Shown here: piece by piece, positions 17,443 to 28,632 of the stretch | How the letters are laid out: each line of letters begins with the position of its first letter | Position numbering within the stretch: the stretch's first letter is position 1 | From: Streptomyces sp. RPA4-2 | GTDB lineage: Bacteria; Actinomycetota; Actinomycetes; Streptomycetales; Streptomycetaceae | Assembly (NCBI RefSeq): GCF_012273515.2 | Contig: NZ_CP050975.2 | Span: 4,278,001 to 4,342,000, forward strand | DNA: 64,000 bases | Direction of reading: 5' to 3' | Program-made: the position numbers and the translations under genes | The notes under the pieces: model-generated | Seen by the model: the letters and a program-made list of their open reading frames with translations, nothing else | Databases searched by the model: none | Told to the model about the DNA's origin: nothing

Positions 17443-18915
17443 CTACACCGGTCCGGGCGGGCTCGGCTTGCGCTCGGGATCGTCGAGCAGAATGGCCAGA
17501 TGGCGACCGACGTGCCCGTCCCAGGCCGCGGGGCCGAGGGCCAGCGCCTCCCTGCGCCACTCCCCGACCCGTTCCGCCAGACTGCCCAGCCCCCGGTCCT
17601 GCAGGATCTCGCCGATGGCGTCCTTGAACTTGGGGTCCGCGCAGTCGCTGCGGTGCCAGATCATCGCGGGCACCCCGGCCCGCAGCCCCGCCAGGACCTC
17701 ACGGCGGCCGGTGCCCGACTCGTCGCCCGGCGGCTGGCTGAGCACCAGGCACACCGCGTGCTGGTCCTCCTTCAGCTCGCGCTCCAGGTGGAAGAAGTAC
17801 GCCCCGTCCCGCTCCGGACTGCTCCAGTACGGATGGCTGTCCGCCGGGCGCTCGCGCAGCTGCCGCCACTTGTTGTGCCAGGGCCGGTGCCAGGCGGCAC
17901 GCTGTAACCGCTCGATGCTGCGCACCACCACCGGATAGTCCAGGACCAGCGGGGTCGGGGACCCGGAACCGGACTCCTTCGACCACCACTCCACCGGCTC
18001 GTTGAGCAGCTCCCACGGGAGTATGAACTCGAGGATCACCGGCTGCCGCAGATCGGCCCACTTCTCCTCGGCCTCCTCGATCAGCCGCTCCACCGCGCCC
18101 GGGAGCTCCTCCCGGCCCAGATGGGCGGTCTCGCCGCGCACGGGGTGCCAGCCCTCGGAGTCGGACTGACGCCAGTGCGACAGGTAGTAGTGGTCCGCCT
18201 CGATCCGGTCGGGCTCGAACTGGATCATGAGATAGGCGGGGACGAGGGACGGCGCGGGATGCGGGAAGTCCGCCTGCTGCCGTTCCGCCAGCACGCTCTC
18301 CACCCCCAGGGCCGCGGCCTGGCCGCGGTTGAAGCGGCGCAGCACCTCGGCGCCCTCCGCCTGGCCGTCCTCCACCAGCCGGTCGGCCGACAGCGCGAGG
18401 AAGGCCATGCTGGGCGGGAGTTCACCGGCCGGGGAGTTCTCACCCGCCAGCCGCAGGAAGACCTGCCATCCCGTCCGGCACCACGCGGGCAGCTCCTGCA
18501 CCCGGGACCGGCTGGAGCGGCGGGCCATGACGGCCAGGTCCGAGGACCCCATCGCCAGCAGGACGGGCCGCAGATGCCCGAGATCCGCGTTGTTGAAGAA
18601 GTCGACGGCCTCCCACTCGTCCACGAGCGGCCACAGCTCCACGACCGTCGCCGACTGCTGCTCCACGTACTCCAGCGACCGCACCAGGCAGGCCAGGCCG
18701 TCACCGACATCGGTGCACGCCTTCACCACCTGCAGCAGCCAGGGCCGCAGCCGGTCCCCGCCGAAGGGTTCCACGGGCGAGGCCAGCTCGCCGGCCAGCA
18801 TCTCCCGCCAGACCTCACGGCTGCCGGCCTGGCTCACCGTGGCCGAGTTCTGCAGTGCGTCCACGATGGAGACGATGAGCTCGTTGCGGACCCGATCCGG
18901 ACTGCGCCCTTTCAC
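17443..18915 (-). CDS. VMAP-like conflict-system adaptor with N-terminal EAD2-like domain
   Basis: The 490-residue protein begins with a helical domain of about 90 residues (RNELIVSIVDALQNSATV... LLQVVKACTDVGDGLACLVRSLEYVE) of the EAD2 type. The rest (about 190-490) matches the C-terminal region of vWA-MoxR-associated proteins, with PAYLMIQFEPD, LEFILPWELLNEPVEWW and VVRSIERL. GTG 18915 is chosen because GGAGG lies exactly eight bases upstream; the longer frame to 19008 would place that site inside the gene. It lies upstream of, and on the same strand as, the FxsT-like gene. It could bring the EAD2 protease into the complex by EAD-EAD contact (inference). Neither a vWA nor a MoxR gene is present here. 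Confidence 0.78.
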   Translation of the reverse strand: MKGRSPDRVRNELIVSIVDALQNSATVSQAGSREVWREMLAGELASPVEPFGGDRLRPWLLQVVKACTDVGDGLACLVRSLEYVEQQSATVVELWPLVDEWEAVDFFNNADLGHLRPVLLAMGSSDLAVMARRSSRSRVQELPAWCRTGWQVFLRLAGENSPAGELPPSMAFLALSADRLVEDGQAEGAEVLRRFNRGQAAALGVESVLAERQQADFPHPAPSLVPAYLMIQFEPDRIEADHYYLSHWRQSDSEGWHPVRGETAHLGREELPGAVERLIEEAEEKWADLRQPVILEFILPWELLNEPVEWWSKESGSGSPTPLVLDYPVVVRSIERLQRAAWHRPWHNKWRQLRERPADSHPYWSSPERDGAYFFHLERELKEDQHAVCLVLSQPPGDESGTGRREVLAGLRAGVPAMIWHRSDCADPKFKDAIGEILQDRGLGSLAERVGEWRREALALGPAAWDGHVGRHLAILLDDPERKPSPPGPV

Positions 18916-19080
18916 CCCGTATACCTCCACACAGCTGGCGCGGCTCCCTGATGGTGCCCAACAGGGTAAGGCCGCACCACGGGGCGTGGCAGCGAAAAGC
19001 ACGGGCAACGGCGCCTGATGTCCCTTCCCGGGACCGGGATCGTCAACTCGCTGTCACACCCGGGCAATAGCCTCCGCCTC

Positions 19081-19920
19081 ATGACTCCCCCGGACGTTCC
19101 CGAAGCCTTGCGTCAACTGCCCGCGGGACTGCCCGCCGGACGGCTCCTCCGGCCACGCCAGGACGGACTTCTCCGGGTCGGTCCGCCGCGGTCACCGGTG
19201 CTGTGGGTCAGTGACGAACCGCTGGACGACGCGGACGTGTGGTGGGAGAGCCTCTACCGGGACCGGCTGACGACGGGCCTGCATCCCGTCCTGTTCGAGT
19301 ACCCCGACGACGCACTGCACCCGGGGGACGCCCGGGACGGATCCGGGACGAAGGCCGAACACCACCTCCTGGAGGAGTGGCGCAACTACCGTCGGCACAA
19401 GGCGGAACGGGAGGCCCTGCCGCCCGTGCCCTCGTCTCCCGAGGAGGAGGACGAGGAGGAGTGCGACTGGCCCGACGGCAGCCCGACCTTCGACGCCTGG
19501 CCCGGCCTGGCGGTGGCACCGGCCAGGGAAGCCGGACCCGACGACAGCGCCGCCGCCGCGGCGGCGCATCTCGTACGGAAGGAGTCGCTTCGCCATCTCG
19601 CCCTGGTACCGGCAGCGCGCAGTGCCGACATACCGGCCGCGATCGGATGGACCGGCATGGCCAACCGCCTGTCCGCCGGCGATCTGTCCGCGGTACTGCG
19701 CTCCTGGGAGGACCGCTTCGGCGCCCGGCTCGTCGGCCTCGGCCACGCGACCGCCTTCGTCTCGGTCGCGGCCAGGCCCGCCGACCTCGATCAGGCGCAC
19801 GTGCTCGCCCTGGAGCACTACCTCACCTGCCCCGACAACGTCGAGCAGGGAATGTGCACGTTCCCCGAATACGCCGGCGATCTGCTGGAGCGGTCGGTCT
19901 GGCGCTTCTGGTGGGACTGA
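19081..19920 (+). CDS. DUF4253 domain protein
   Basis: The 279-residue product has a C-terminal DUF4253 domain (SAVLRSWEDRFGARLVGLG, then DLLERSVWRFWWD at the end) after a low-complexity acidic linker (SSPEEEDEEECDWPDG). The domain is of unknown function and common in Streptomyces. ATG 19081 is preferred over ATG 19018, which would add 21 residues with no domain. The gene diverges from the VMAP-like gene with 165 bp between; whether it belongs to that system is unclear. Confidence 0.75.
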   Translation: MTPPDVPEALRQLPAGLPAGRLLRPRQDGLLRVGPPRSPVLWVSDEPLDDADVWWESLYRDRLTTGLHPVLFEYPDDALHPGDARDGSGTKAEHHLLEEWRNYRRHKAEREALPPVPSSPEEEDEEECDWPDGSPTFDAWPGLAVAPAREAGPDDSAAAAAAHLVRKESLRHLALVPAARSADIPAAIGWTGMANRLSAGDLSAVLRSWEDRFGARLVGLGHATAFVSVAARPADLDQAHVLALEHYLTCPDNVEQGMCTFPEYAGDLLERSVWRFWWD

Positions 19921-20396
19921 CGGCCGCTCAGGAGCCTGTACGGCGACGGGTCGCCGCCCTGGACCGCTTCTGGCGTATCCGGAGCCGAGACCCGCGTGCC
20001 CGTGCGCTGCCCGGAACGTCTTCGGGCCTTCGGGGCCATACCGGCGTTCGGCACCTCGGACAGCGCCCTCTTGATGATGACCTTCAGATCCGCGGCGGCC
20101 GCGTCTCCCTCTTCACGAGGCGGGCCCCCCGCCTGCGTCGTCACGCTCGACCAGCCCGGCCCGAGGCAAGCGGTCGGCGAGGACCGGCACGACAGTGATC
20201 ACGTCTTCATCGGGGCACTCGCGGACCGCGGTGACGATGAACGTCCGCACCCACGTGAGCGGCGGCGACCGGCGGGGAACCCACGGGCCACCTGGGCCGG
20301 CTCAAACGGCGCCGTCAACCGAGACCCCCGTCACATTCCGCCGTCAACGCCCCCATGGTCCAAGATCGCGGGGGCGTTGGCGCCGGTGAGCGGCGG
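19921..20396. other. 476-bp interval without a convincing gene
   Basis: Both strands were read. A 36-codon frame at 20140-20250 on the minus strand and fragments in other frames look protein-like but are too short and broken to call; they may be remnants of a decayed gene. A terminator hairpin for the tRNA lies at 20345-20379. Confidence 0.5.
20345..20379 (-). terminator. Hairpin downstream of tRNA-Thr
   Basis: CAACGCCCCC (20345-20354) pairs perfectly with GGGGGCGTTG (20370-20379) around a 15-base loop. It lies 18 bp past the 3' end of the tRNA on its transcribed strand, with no T-tract, as is common in Streptomyces. Confidence 0.65.
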
Positions 20397-20470
20397 AGCC
20401 CCCTGTCGGATTCGAACCGACGACCTTCGCTTTACAAGAGCGGCGCTCTGACCAGCTGAGCTAAGGAGGC
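20397..20470 (-). tRNA. tRNA-Thr (UGU)
   Basis: Read on the minus strand, the 74-nt sequence folds as a cloverleaf: acceptor GCCTCCT pairs with AGGGGGC (one G-T pair), the D arm contains AGCTCAGCTGGTCAGAG, the anticodon loop CTTGTAA carries TGT (20434-20436), and the T arm contains GGTTCGAATCC. The CCA end is not encoded. Confidence 0.95.
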
Positions 20471-20626
20471 CTGCACGCGCGCGTGCCGCGTGCCTGGCAC
20501 GTGCGTGCCCGTGCAGTGTACCCACGTCACAGCGGGCCCCTGCCGAAAATTTCCGCGAAGTTCACAGGGCTGCGGGTACTGACAGAGCACGTGAACGGGA
20601 GGTACCGTCCAGAATCAGTTCACTCT

Positions 20627-20659
20627 TGTGGACTACACCACCGTGAGGCTTCACGGTGG
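20627..20659. promoter_or_regulatory. Candidate operator region upstream of msiK
   Basis: TGTGGACTACACCACC (20627-20642) matches 12 of 16 positions of the DasR-responsive element as I remember it (AGTGGTCTAGACCACT). Overlapping its end, CCACCGTGA (20638-20646) and TCACGGTGG (20651-20659) form a perfect 9-bp inverted repeat with a 4-base loop. Both lie 60-90 bp before the msiK start. Control by DasR is an inference from the partial match. Confidence 0.4.
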
Positions 20660-20718
20660 ACACCACCTTTACAACGGATCGTCCGGCACGTTCCTGCCGG
20701 TGAAGGGGGCCCCTCACC

Positions 20719-21855
<1,137 letters not shown>

Positions 21856-21907
21856 GGCAACCCGCACGGCTCCGACACCACCGGAGCGGGTGAATTCACC
21901 CAAGTTG

Positions 21908-21947
21908 ACGAGGAGGGCCCCGCAGCCTGCTGCGGGGCCCTCCTCGT
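21908..21947 (+). terminator. Terminator of msiK
   Basis: An 18-bp perfect stem (21908-21925 with 21930-21947) and a CCTG loop, about 50 bp after the msiK stop. Confidence 0.9.
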
Positions 21948-22083
21948 TGTCGACAAATACCCCGGCAAGCCGGTCATTTCGATACGTGTACGTCAACGCG
22001 CCACCCGGAAACCATCACTTCCTCGTCCCCCGAACCGGTGACTAAATGTCGCCAAATCATCACCCCGCGCTACCCTCACTCGC

Positions 22084-22533
22084 GTGAAGCACTCCACCAC
22101 TAACCAACGGACCCGGCATGGCCGTGGCCCCGCCCGCCGGATCGGCCGCACCCTCGCCCTCGTTCTGCCTGTCGTCCTGGTGCTCTCCGGGACCCTCGCG
22201 GTCACCCGAGTCAACTGGTCGGGGAACTCCTCGGAGTCGGTGCTCACCGCCTCCTCCTCGGACGTCTCCTCGCGTGCCGTCTCCCGCGCCCCGCAGGACG
22301 TCCTGCGTGACCGGCTCCTGCTCGAACTCCAGGAGAAGGACCCGGGCACCGCCCTCACCCACCTCCAGGAGGCGGTGAACGGCCGCCCGTCGCTCGCGAA
22401 GCACTGCGTCTCCATCGCCCGCGCCCTCGGCCGCGCCGCGGTCCGCGCGTACGGCCCGACACGTGCCCAGGCGTTCGCGCGCCCGGTCTGCGACACCTCC
22501 TTCGCATCGGGGGTCGCGGCCACGCACCTCTGA
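22084..22533 (+). CDS. Small membrane-anchored or exported protein, unknown
   Basis: The 149-residue product begins with a basic stretch (HGRGPARRIGR) and one hydrophobic segment LALVLPVVLVLSGTLAV near residues 23-39. The outside domain is mostly helical, with two cysteines (in KHCVSIA and RPVCDTS) that could pair. I do not recognise the family beyond its conserved position between msiK and an NDP-sugar transferase gene. It starts with GTG 22084. A small hairpin (GGCCTC/GAGGCC, 22542-22557) follows. Confidence 0.7.
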   Translation: MKHSTTNQRTRHGRGPARRIGRTLALVLPVVLVLSGTLAVTRVNWSGNSSESVLTASSSDVSSRAVSRAPQDVLRDRLLLELQEKDPGTALTHLQEAVNGRPSLAKHCVSIARALGRAAVRAYGPTRAQAFARPVCDTSFASGVAATHL

Positions 22534-22649
22534 ACCCGCGGGGCCTCGTCCGAGGCCGGAACGGCCCCTTCCCGCCCGCCAGGTAACAGCTGCTTAAGGG
22601 AACGGTTGCCGACAGAAACCACCAGCGGGGCGCCACGTACAGTTCGGGC

Positions 22650-23381
22650 ATGACCGATCCGAACGCCGCGTCGCGCCCCGTTCAAGCTGTTGTCCTGGCC
22701 GGTGGTCAGGGCTCCCGACTGCGGCCCTACACCGACGACCGGCCCAAGCCGATGGTCGAGATCCCCGGCACCGGGACACCGATCATCGGCCACCAGTTGA
22801 CCTGGCTCGCCGAAGAGGGCGTCACCGACGTCGTCGTCTCCTGCGGCCACCTCGCCGAAGTCCTCCAGGACTGGCTGGACTCGGCGCACCTTCCGGTCAA
22901 CGTCATAACGGTCGTGGAGAAGGAGCCCCTGGGCCGGGGCGGCGGCCTCAAGTACGCCGCCGCGCACCTCCCGCACCCGGAGCAGCCCTGGTACGCGACC
23001 AACGGCGACATCTGGACCCGTTTCTCGCTGCGCGACATGGCGGACTTCCACACCGAGCGCGACGCCGTCGCCACCCTCGCCCTCGCCCGCCCCCGCATCC
23101 CGTGGGGCGCCGTCGAGACGGACGACTTCGGCCGTGTGACGGACTTCATCGAGTCACCGCCGACCACCTACGAGATCAACGCGGGCGTCTACGTCTTCTC
23201 CGCCGAGTTCGCCGGTCTGCTCCCCGAGCGCGGCGACCACGAGCGCACCACGTTCCCGCACCTGGCCCGTGAACGCCGTCTGGCCGGCTTCTCCCTCCCC
23301 CAGGGCGCCTACTGGCGCGCGATCGACACGGCGAAGGACCTCACGGAGGCCGCCAAGGAACTCGCCGCACTCGGGCGCTGA
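22650..23381 (+). CDS. NDP-sugar nucleotidyltransferase family protein
   Basis: The 243-residue protein has the nucleotidyltransferase signature LAGGQGSRLRPYT (16-28) and RPKPM (31-35), the metal-site TNGDIW and the ending ATDTAKDL-like (DTAKDLTEAAKEL). It belongs to the GlmU/RmlA/ManC-type GT-A fold and should couple a sugar phosphate to an NTP to release pyrophosphate. No acyltransferase or lectin domain follows, so the sugar is not defined. It converges on the DoxX gene through a shared terminator. Confidence 0.85.
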   Translation: MTDPNAASRPVQAVVLAGGQGSRLRPYTDDRPKPMVEIPGTGTPIIGHQLTWLAEEGVTDVVVSCGHLAEVLQDWLDSAHLPVNVITVVEKEPLGRGGGLKYAAAHLPHPEQPWYATNGDIWTRFSLRDMADFHTERDAVATLALARPRIPWGAVETDDFGRVTDFIESPPTTYEINAGVYVFSAEFAGLLPERGDHERTTFPHLARERRLAGFSLPQGAYWRAIDTAKDLTEAAKELAALGR

Positions 23382-23400
23382 GCGGCCTCACGGCACACAT

Positions 23401-23443
23401 GACGACGGGGCCCCGCACATCGGATGTGCGGGGCCCCGTCGTC
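23401..23443. terminator. Bidirectional terminator
   Basis: A perfect 20-bp stem (23401-23420 with 23424-23443) with loop CGG lies between the convergent nucleotidyltransferase and DoxX genes. Confidence 0.92.
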
Positions 23444-23458
23444 GTACCGTCCGGGGAT

Positions 23459-25207
23459 CTACCCGAGCAGGCCGCCGACCAGCTTGTCCGAGCCGCCGGT
23501 CGTCCCGCCGCCGGAGCTCGAACCGCCGGACGTGCCGCCCGTACCGGCGCCCGTGGAGCCACCGCTGCCGGTCCCACCGCCGCTGCCACCGGTGGACGTC
23601 GGACCCGCGCTCGTACTGGGGGCCTGGTGCACCGGCGCGGAGTGCTGCGGGGGCGCCTGACCGCCGCCCTGCGTCCGGCTGGGTCCGCTGCTGACCGTGC
23701 CGCCCGTCTGGTGGGTCGCGCCCGGGGTCGCGGCCGGGCCCGACGGCGACGAGGAACCGTCGTGGGTGGGCTCCTTCGCGGAGGCCGACGGGGTGCTGGT
23801 CTTCCGCTGGGGCGTGCCGGGCTCCTGGGGAAGCGGGGAGCCCGGCAGTTCGTTGCGCGGAGCCTCGCCCGGTCCCGGCACGACCACCCGGTCGGCGTCA
23901 CGGACGGCGCCGCCCAGCAGTGAGCCGACCAGCAGCGTGAGCCCGATGACGACGGCCGAGACCACCGCGCCGCGGCGCAGCACCCGCGCGCGCAGCTCCC
24001 AGATCTCGGCGCGCGGCCCGAGGGTGCGCCAGGCCTCGCCCGCCAGACGTCCGTCCACCGAGTAGACGGGGGCGCCCGCGATGATCAACGGGGACCAGGC
24101 GGCGAGGTAGATGATGTCCGGCGCGTCGTACGCGGGGACGGTCTTCCAGCTGACGGTCACGATGAGCGCGGCCGACAGCATCGCGCCGACCACCGCGGCG
24201 ACCCGCTGCCACAGGCCGAGCACCGTGAGCACGCCCACGATGACCTGGAGGAAGGCGATGACGAGCCCGGAGCCGACCGGGTGCTGGAGCGCGAACTGCC
24301 GCAGCGGCTCGGCGACTTCCCAGGGGTGCAGCGTGTTCAGCCACTTCACCATGGAGCCGCGCTTGCCGCCGTCGAAGTAGACGGGATCGCACAGCTTGCC
24401 CATGCCGGCGTAGATGGAGATGAACCCGAGGAAGACGCGGAGCGGAAGCAGCACCACGCCGAGGTTCATGCGGCGGCCCGGGTAGTACCCCTGCCGCACC
24501 GAGTCCGTGGACTGCCGTCTGACCGGCAGTTCGGCCGCCTCGTCCTCGTAACCGTAGGCGTAGGCGTCGTCACCCTCGTCGCCGGCGAACTCCCCGCCGC
24601 CGTAGCGCGGTTCGTCGTAAGCGCTGTCGACGCTGCGCATGTTCGGCAGCAGCCGGCCCTCGTCGGCGAGGGAGGGCCCCCCGGTCCGGCCGGAGTCGAG
24701 GCCGGACGAGCCGGTGCGCTGGCTGCCGACGAGTGGCGTCTCGACCGTCTCGACGGTCATGTCGCCCTCGTAGCCGTGGTGTTCGTCGTAACGCGGGATG
24801 ACCTGCGTCGCGCCGGCGTCGCCCACCGGGGCCGTTCCGCCATGACCGACGCTCGTGCTCCGCACGGCCTGGAGCAGACGGTGCGCGCCGGTGTCGTCGG
24901 GCGCGGACTTCCCGCTCCAGACGACCGGCGCGCGCCGACGGGTACCGGCGGCGCCCTGGCCGCCCGCTCTGCCCGCCGTACCGCCGGCGGGCATCCGCGC
25001 GGGGGCGCCACCGGCGCTCAAGTGCCGTGCGACGCGCGAGGATTGGGGTCGCGACGCAGCGCCCAGCTGCACGCGGAAGCTCGCATGATTGACGATGACC
25101 TGCGCCGGATCGCTCGGCACCTTCACCATGCTCAGCGCGGGAACGTCGTCGAATCCCGACGAGCGGTCCCCCGTGGGTGTGCGGGGTGTTCTGGTGTCCA
25201 CACTCAT
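23459..25207 (-). CDS. DoxX-family membrane protein with long disordered flanks
   Basis: The 582-residue product has a DoxX-like core of about four membrane segments (LGVVLLPLRVFLGFISIYAG, GSGLVIAFLQVIVGVLTVLG and following) near residues 250-400, a charged 240-residue N-terminal tail, one more hydrophobic segment (VVSAVVIGLTLLVGSLL) and about 170 residues rich in Gly, Ser, Thr and Pro. DoxX proteins act in the membrane, in some bacteria with redox partners; no function is known for this long form. The start ATG 25207 is the only early one in frame. Confidence 0.8.
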   Translation of the reverse strand: MSVDTRTPRTPTGDRSSGFDDVPALSMVKVPSDPAQVIVNHASFRVQLGAASRPQSSRVARHLSAGGAPARMPAGGTAGRAGGQGAAGTRRRAPVVWSGKSAPDDTGAHRLLQAVRSTSVGHGGTAPVGDAGATQVIPRYDEHHGYEGDMTVETVETPLVGSQRTGSSGLDSGRTGGPSLADEGRLLPNMRSVDSAYDEPRYGGGEFAGDEGDDAYAYGYEDEAAELPVRRQSTDSVRQGYYPGRRMNLGVVLLPLRVFLGFISIYAGMGKLCDPVYFDGGKRGSMVKWLNTLHPWEVAEPLRQFALQHPVGSGLVIAFLQVIVGVLTVLGLWQRVAAVVGAMLSAALIVTVSWKTVPAYDAPDIIYLAAWSPLIIAGAPVYSVDGRLAGEAWRTLGPRAEIWELRARVLRRGAVVSAVVIGLTLLVGSLLGGAVRDADRVVVPGPGEAPRNELPGSPLPQEPGTPQRKTSTPSASAKEPTHDGSSSPSGPAATPGATHQTGGTVSSGPSRTQGGGQAPPQHSAPVHQAPSTSAGPTSTGGSGGGTGSGGSTGAGTGGTSGGSSSGGGTTGGSDKLVGGLLG

Positions 25208-25324
25208 CTAACCGAGTGACGTGTGTTTAGGACACTGCTTTGACCCCGCCGATCTGTCCGGACCGCGTCAAGGCCGTCCGGACCGACCCGATCACCCCAC
25301 GGGGGTGACGGCACGCACGCCTGT

Positions 25325-26266
25325 TCAGGCGCGTCGCCGCGCCGCCTCGTACAGGACGACGCCCGCCGCGACACCGGCGTTCAGCGACTCCGCGCCGCCC
25401 GGCATCGGAATCCGCACCCGGAAGTCGCAGGTCTCCCCGACGAGCCGGGACAGCCCCTTGCCCTCGCTGCCGACGACGATGACGACGGGGCCGCCGAGGG
25501 CCTCCAGGTCACCGACCTCGACCTCGCCGTCCGCGGCGAGCCCGACGACGACGAGCCCGGCCTTCTTGTACGACTCCAGGGCCCGCGTCAGGTTGGCGGC
25601 ACGCGCGACGGGCGTACGGGCGGCGGCACCGGCCGAGGTCTTCCAGGCACCGGCGGTCATCCCGGCCGCGCGCCGCTCGGGCACGACGACACCGTGGCCG
25701 CCGAAGGCGGAGGTGGAGCGGACGACGGCGCCCAGGTTCCGCGGGTCGGTCACCCCGTCGAGGGCGACGATCAGCGGGTCCTGGCCCTCGTCGTACGCGG
25801 CGGCGGCGAGGTCCTCCGGGTGCGCGTACTCGTACGGCGGGACCTGGAGGACGAGACCCTGGTGGTTGAGCCCGTTGGTCATGCGGTCCAGCTCGGGACG
25901 CGGAGCCTCCATGAGGTGGATGCCACCGCGCTCGCCCACCAGCTGGAGGGCCTCCCGGACCCGCTCGTCGTTGTCGATGAACTGCTGCACGTACAGCATC
26001 GTCGCCGGCACGCCCTCGCGCAGCGCCTCGACCACGGAGTTGCGCCCGACGACCATCTCGGACGTGCCCTTGCCGCCACGCCCGCGGGGCGCGGGACGGC
26101 GGGCGGTCTGCTTCGCCTTGACGTTGGCGATGCGGTTCTTCTTGTGTCCCTTGCGCATCTCGGCGGGCGGGGTCGGGCCCTTGCCCTCCAGGCCCCGGCG
26201 TCGCTGGCCGCCACTGCCGACCTGCGCGCCCTTCTTGCCGGACATGCGGCGGTTGTTAGCGGCCAT
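25325..26266 (-). CDS. rlmB: 23S rRNA (guanosine-2251-2'-O)-methyltransferase, TrmH/SpoU family
   Basis: The 313-residue protein has a Lys/Arg-rich N-terminal extension of about 75 residues, a substrate-binding domain, and the three SpoU knot motifs: [27 protein letters not shown] and [17 protein letters not shown]. It uses SAM to methylate the ribose of a guanosine in 23S rRNA. Its place downstream of cysS on the same strand is the usual actinobacterial order. A 14-bp hairpin separates the two genes. Confidence 0.9.
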   Translation of the reverse strand: MAANNRRMSGKKGAQVGSGGQRRRGLEGKGPTPPAEMRKGHKKNRIANVKAKQTARRPAPRGRGGKGTSEMVVGRNSVVEALREGVPATMLYVQQFIDNDERVREALQLVGERGGIHLMEAPRPELDRMTNGLNHQGLVLQVPPYEYAHPEDLAAAAYDEGQDPLIVALDGVTDPRNLGAVVRSTSAFGGHGVVVPERRAAGMTAGAWKTSAGAAARTPVARAANLTRALESYKKAGLVVVGLAADGEVEVGDLEALGGPVVIVVGSEGKGLSRLVGETCDFRVRIPMPGGAESLNAGVAAGVVLYEAARRRA

Positions 26267-26321
26267 GACCTACCTGTTCTGTGTGGGGTGTGCAGACGCT
26301 TCGCGTGCACGTTCGTCTATG

Positions 26322-26353
26322 CAGTGTGCCGCCCGGAGAGCCGGGCGGCACAC
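26322..26353 (-). terminator. Hairpin between cysS and rlmB
   Basis: A perfect 14-bp stem (26322-26335 with 26340-26353) and loop AGAG, 16 bp past the cysS stop. It may end or attenuate cysS transcription before rlmB. Confidence 0.8.
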
Positions 26354-26368
26354 TCGATCAAGGAACAC

Positions 26369-27769
<1,401 letters not shown>

Positions 27770-27899
27770 GCCTCCAGGGTAGTGGCCCCTGGGTAGTGCC
27801 CCGCGACCCTTCCCGCGCAAGGGGCACGTATTCGTGACATACGACCCTCACGGGCGGCTCCTGCGTCCCGGGCCCCTCATCGGTCCCGGCCCACTCCTC

Positions 27900-28078
27900 G
27901 GGGCTGCCGCCCCCAGACCCCCGCTTCGGCCTGGACGGCCTCGTCCTCAAACGCCGGACGGGCTGGAGATGCGGGCCCGCGCTGAAAGGCCGGCGTCCGG
28001 GCCAGGCATTTCAGCCCGTCCGGCGTTTGAGGACGAGCCCTTCGGGCGATGCGGGGGTCCAGGGGCGGCAGCCCCCTG
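27900..28078. repeat. Large imperfect intergenic palindrome of the Streptomyces REP type
   Basis: A perfect 26-bp arm (27940-27965) recurs inverted at 28012-28037, with the core CCTCAAACGCCGGACGGGCT. Outer arms at about 27900-27924 and 28054-28078 pair with two mismatches. Sequences of this kind are scattered between genes of many Streptomyces chromosomes. It fills the space between cysS and ispF. Confidence 0.85.
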
Positions 28079-28092
28079 GTCGGGGCACGCGC

Positions 28093-28632
28093 TCAGACCG
28101 CGCGGGCCACCAGCGCCGTCGCCACCGCCATCAAGCCCTCGTCCCGGCCCGGGAACCCCAGCCCGTCCGTGGTGGCCCCGGACACCGACACCGGCGCCCC
28201 CACCGCCTCGGACAGAACCTTCTGCGCCTCGTCCCGCCGCTTCCCGATCTTCGGCCGGGGTCCGACGACCTGGACGGCGACGTTGCCGATGACGAAACCG
28301 GCCGCCCGCACGATCCGCGCGGCCTCGGTCAGCAGGGTCACCCCGGACGCACCGGACCACTCGGGCCGCCCGGTGCCGAAGTGCGCGCCGAGGTCGCCGA
28401 GCCCGGCCGCGGAGAAGAGGGCGTTGCAGGCGGCGTGCGCGACGACGTCCGCGTCGGAGTGCCCGGCCAGCCCGGTCCCCTCCCCCTCCCACAACAGCCC
28501 GGCACACCACAGCTCCCGGCCGTCCTCGAAGGCGTGGATGTCCGTACCGACACCGACCTGCGGCAGCAACGGCACACCGGCGGCCGGCGGCCCCGCGGCA
28601 GCGGTGCCGGTACCGGAAACCTCAGAACCCAT
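28093..28632 (-). CDS. ispF: 2-C-methyl-D-erythritol 2,4-cyclodiphosphate synthase
   Basis: The 179-residue protein has the IspF zinc and active-site residues in [13 protein letters not shown] (Asp, His) and [12 protein letters not shown] (His), plus the conserved [14 protein letters not shown]. It cyclises CDP-methylerythritol phosphate in the MEP isoprenoid pathway. About 25 N-terminal residues are Ala/Gly/Pro rich and not part of the fold. It overlaps the ispD stop by 11 bp, so the two are translated together. Confidence 0.93.
   Translation of the reverse strand: MGSEVSGTGTAAAGPPAAGVPLLPQVGVGTDIHAFEDGRELWCAGLLWEGEGTGLAGHSDADVVAHAACNALFSAAGLGDLGAHFGTGRPEWSGASGVTLLTEAARIVRAAGFVIGNVAVQVVGPRPKIGKRRDEAQKVLSEAVGAPVSVSGATTDGLGFPGRDEGLMAVATALVARAV

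Noticed and set aside
20112..20250. Small gene in the spacer after the DUF4253 gene
   Set aside because: The protein-like stretch is interrupted after 36 codons and continues only in another frame, so no gene is called.
20397..20470. tRNA-Thr as the insertion site of the 7-19 kb conflict locus
   Set aside because: No integrase is present in that locus and no duplicated tRNA 3' end was found near 7.2 kb.
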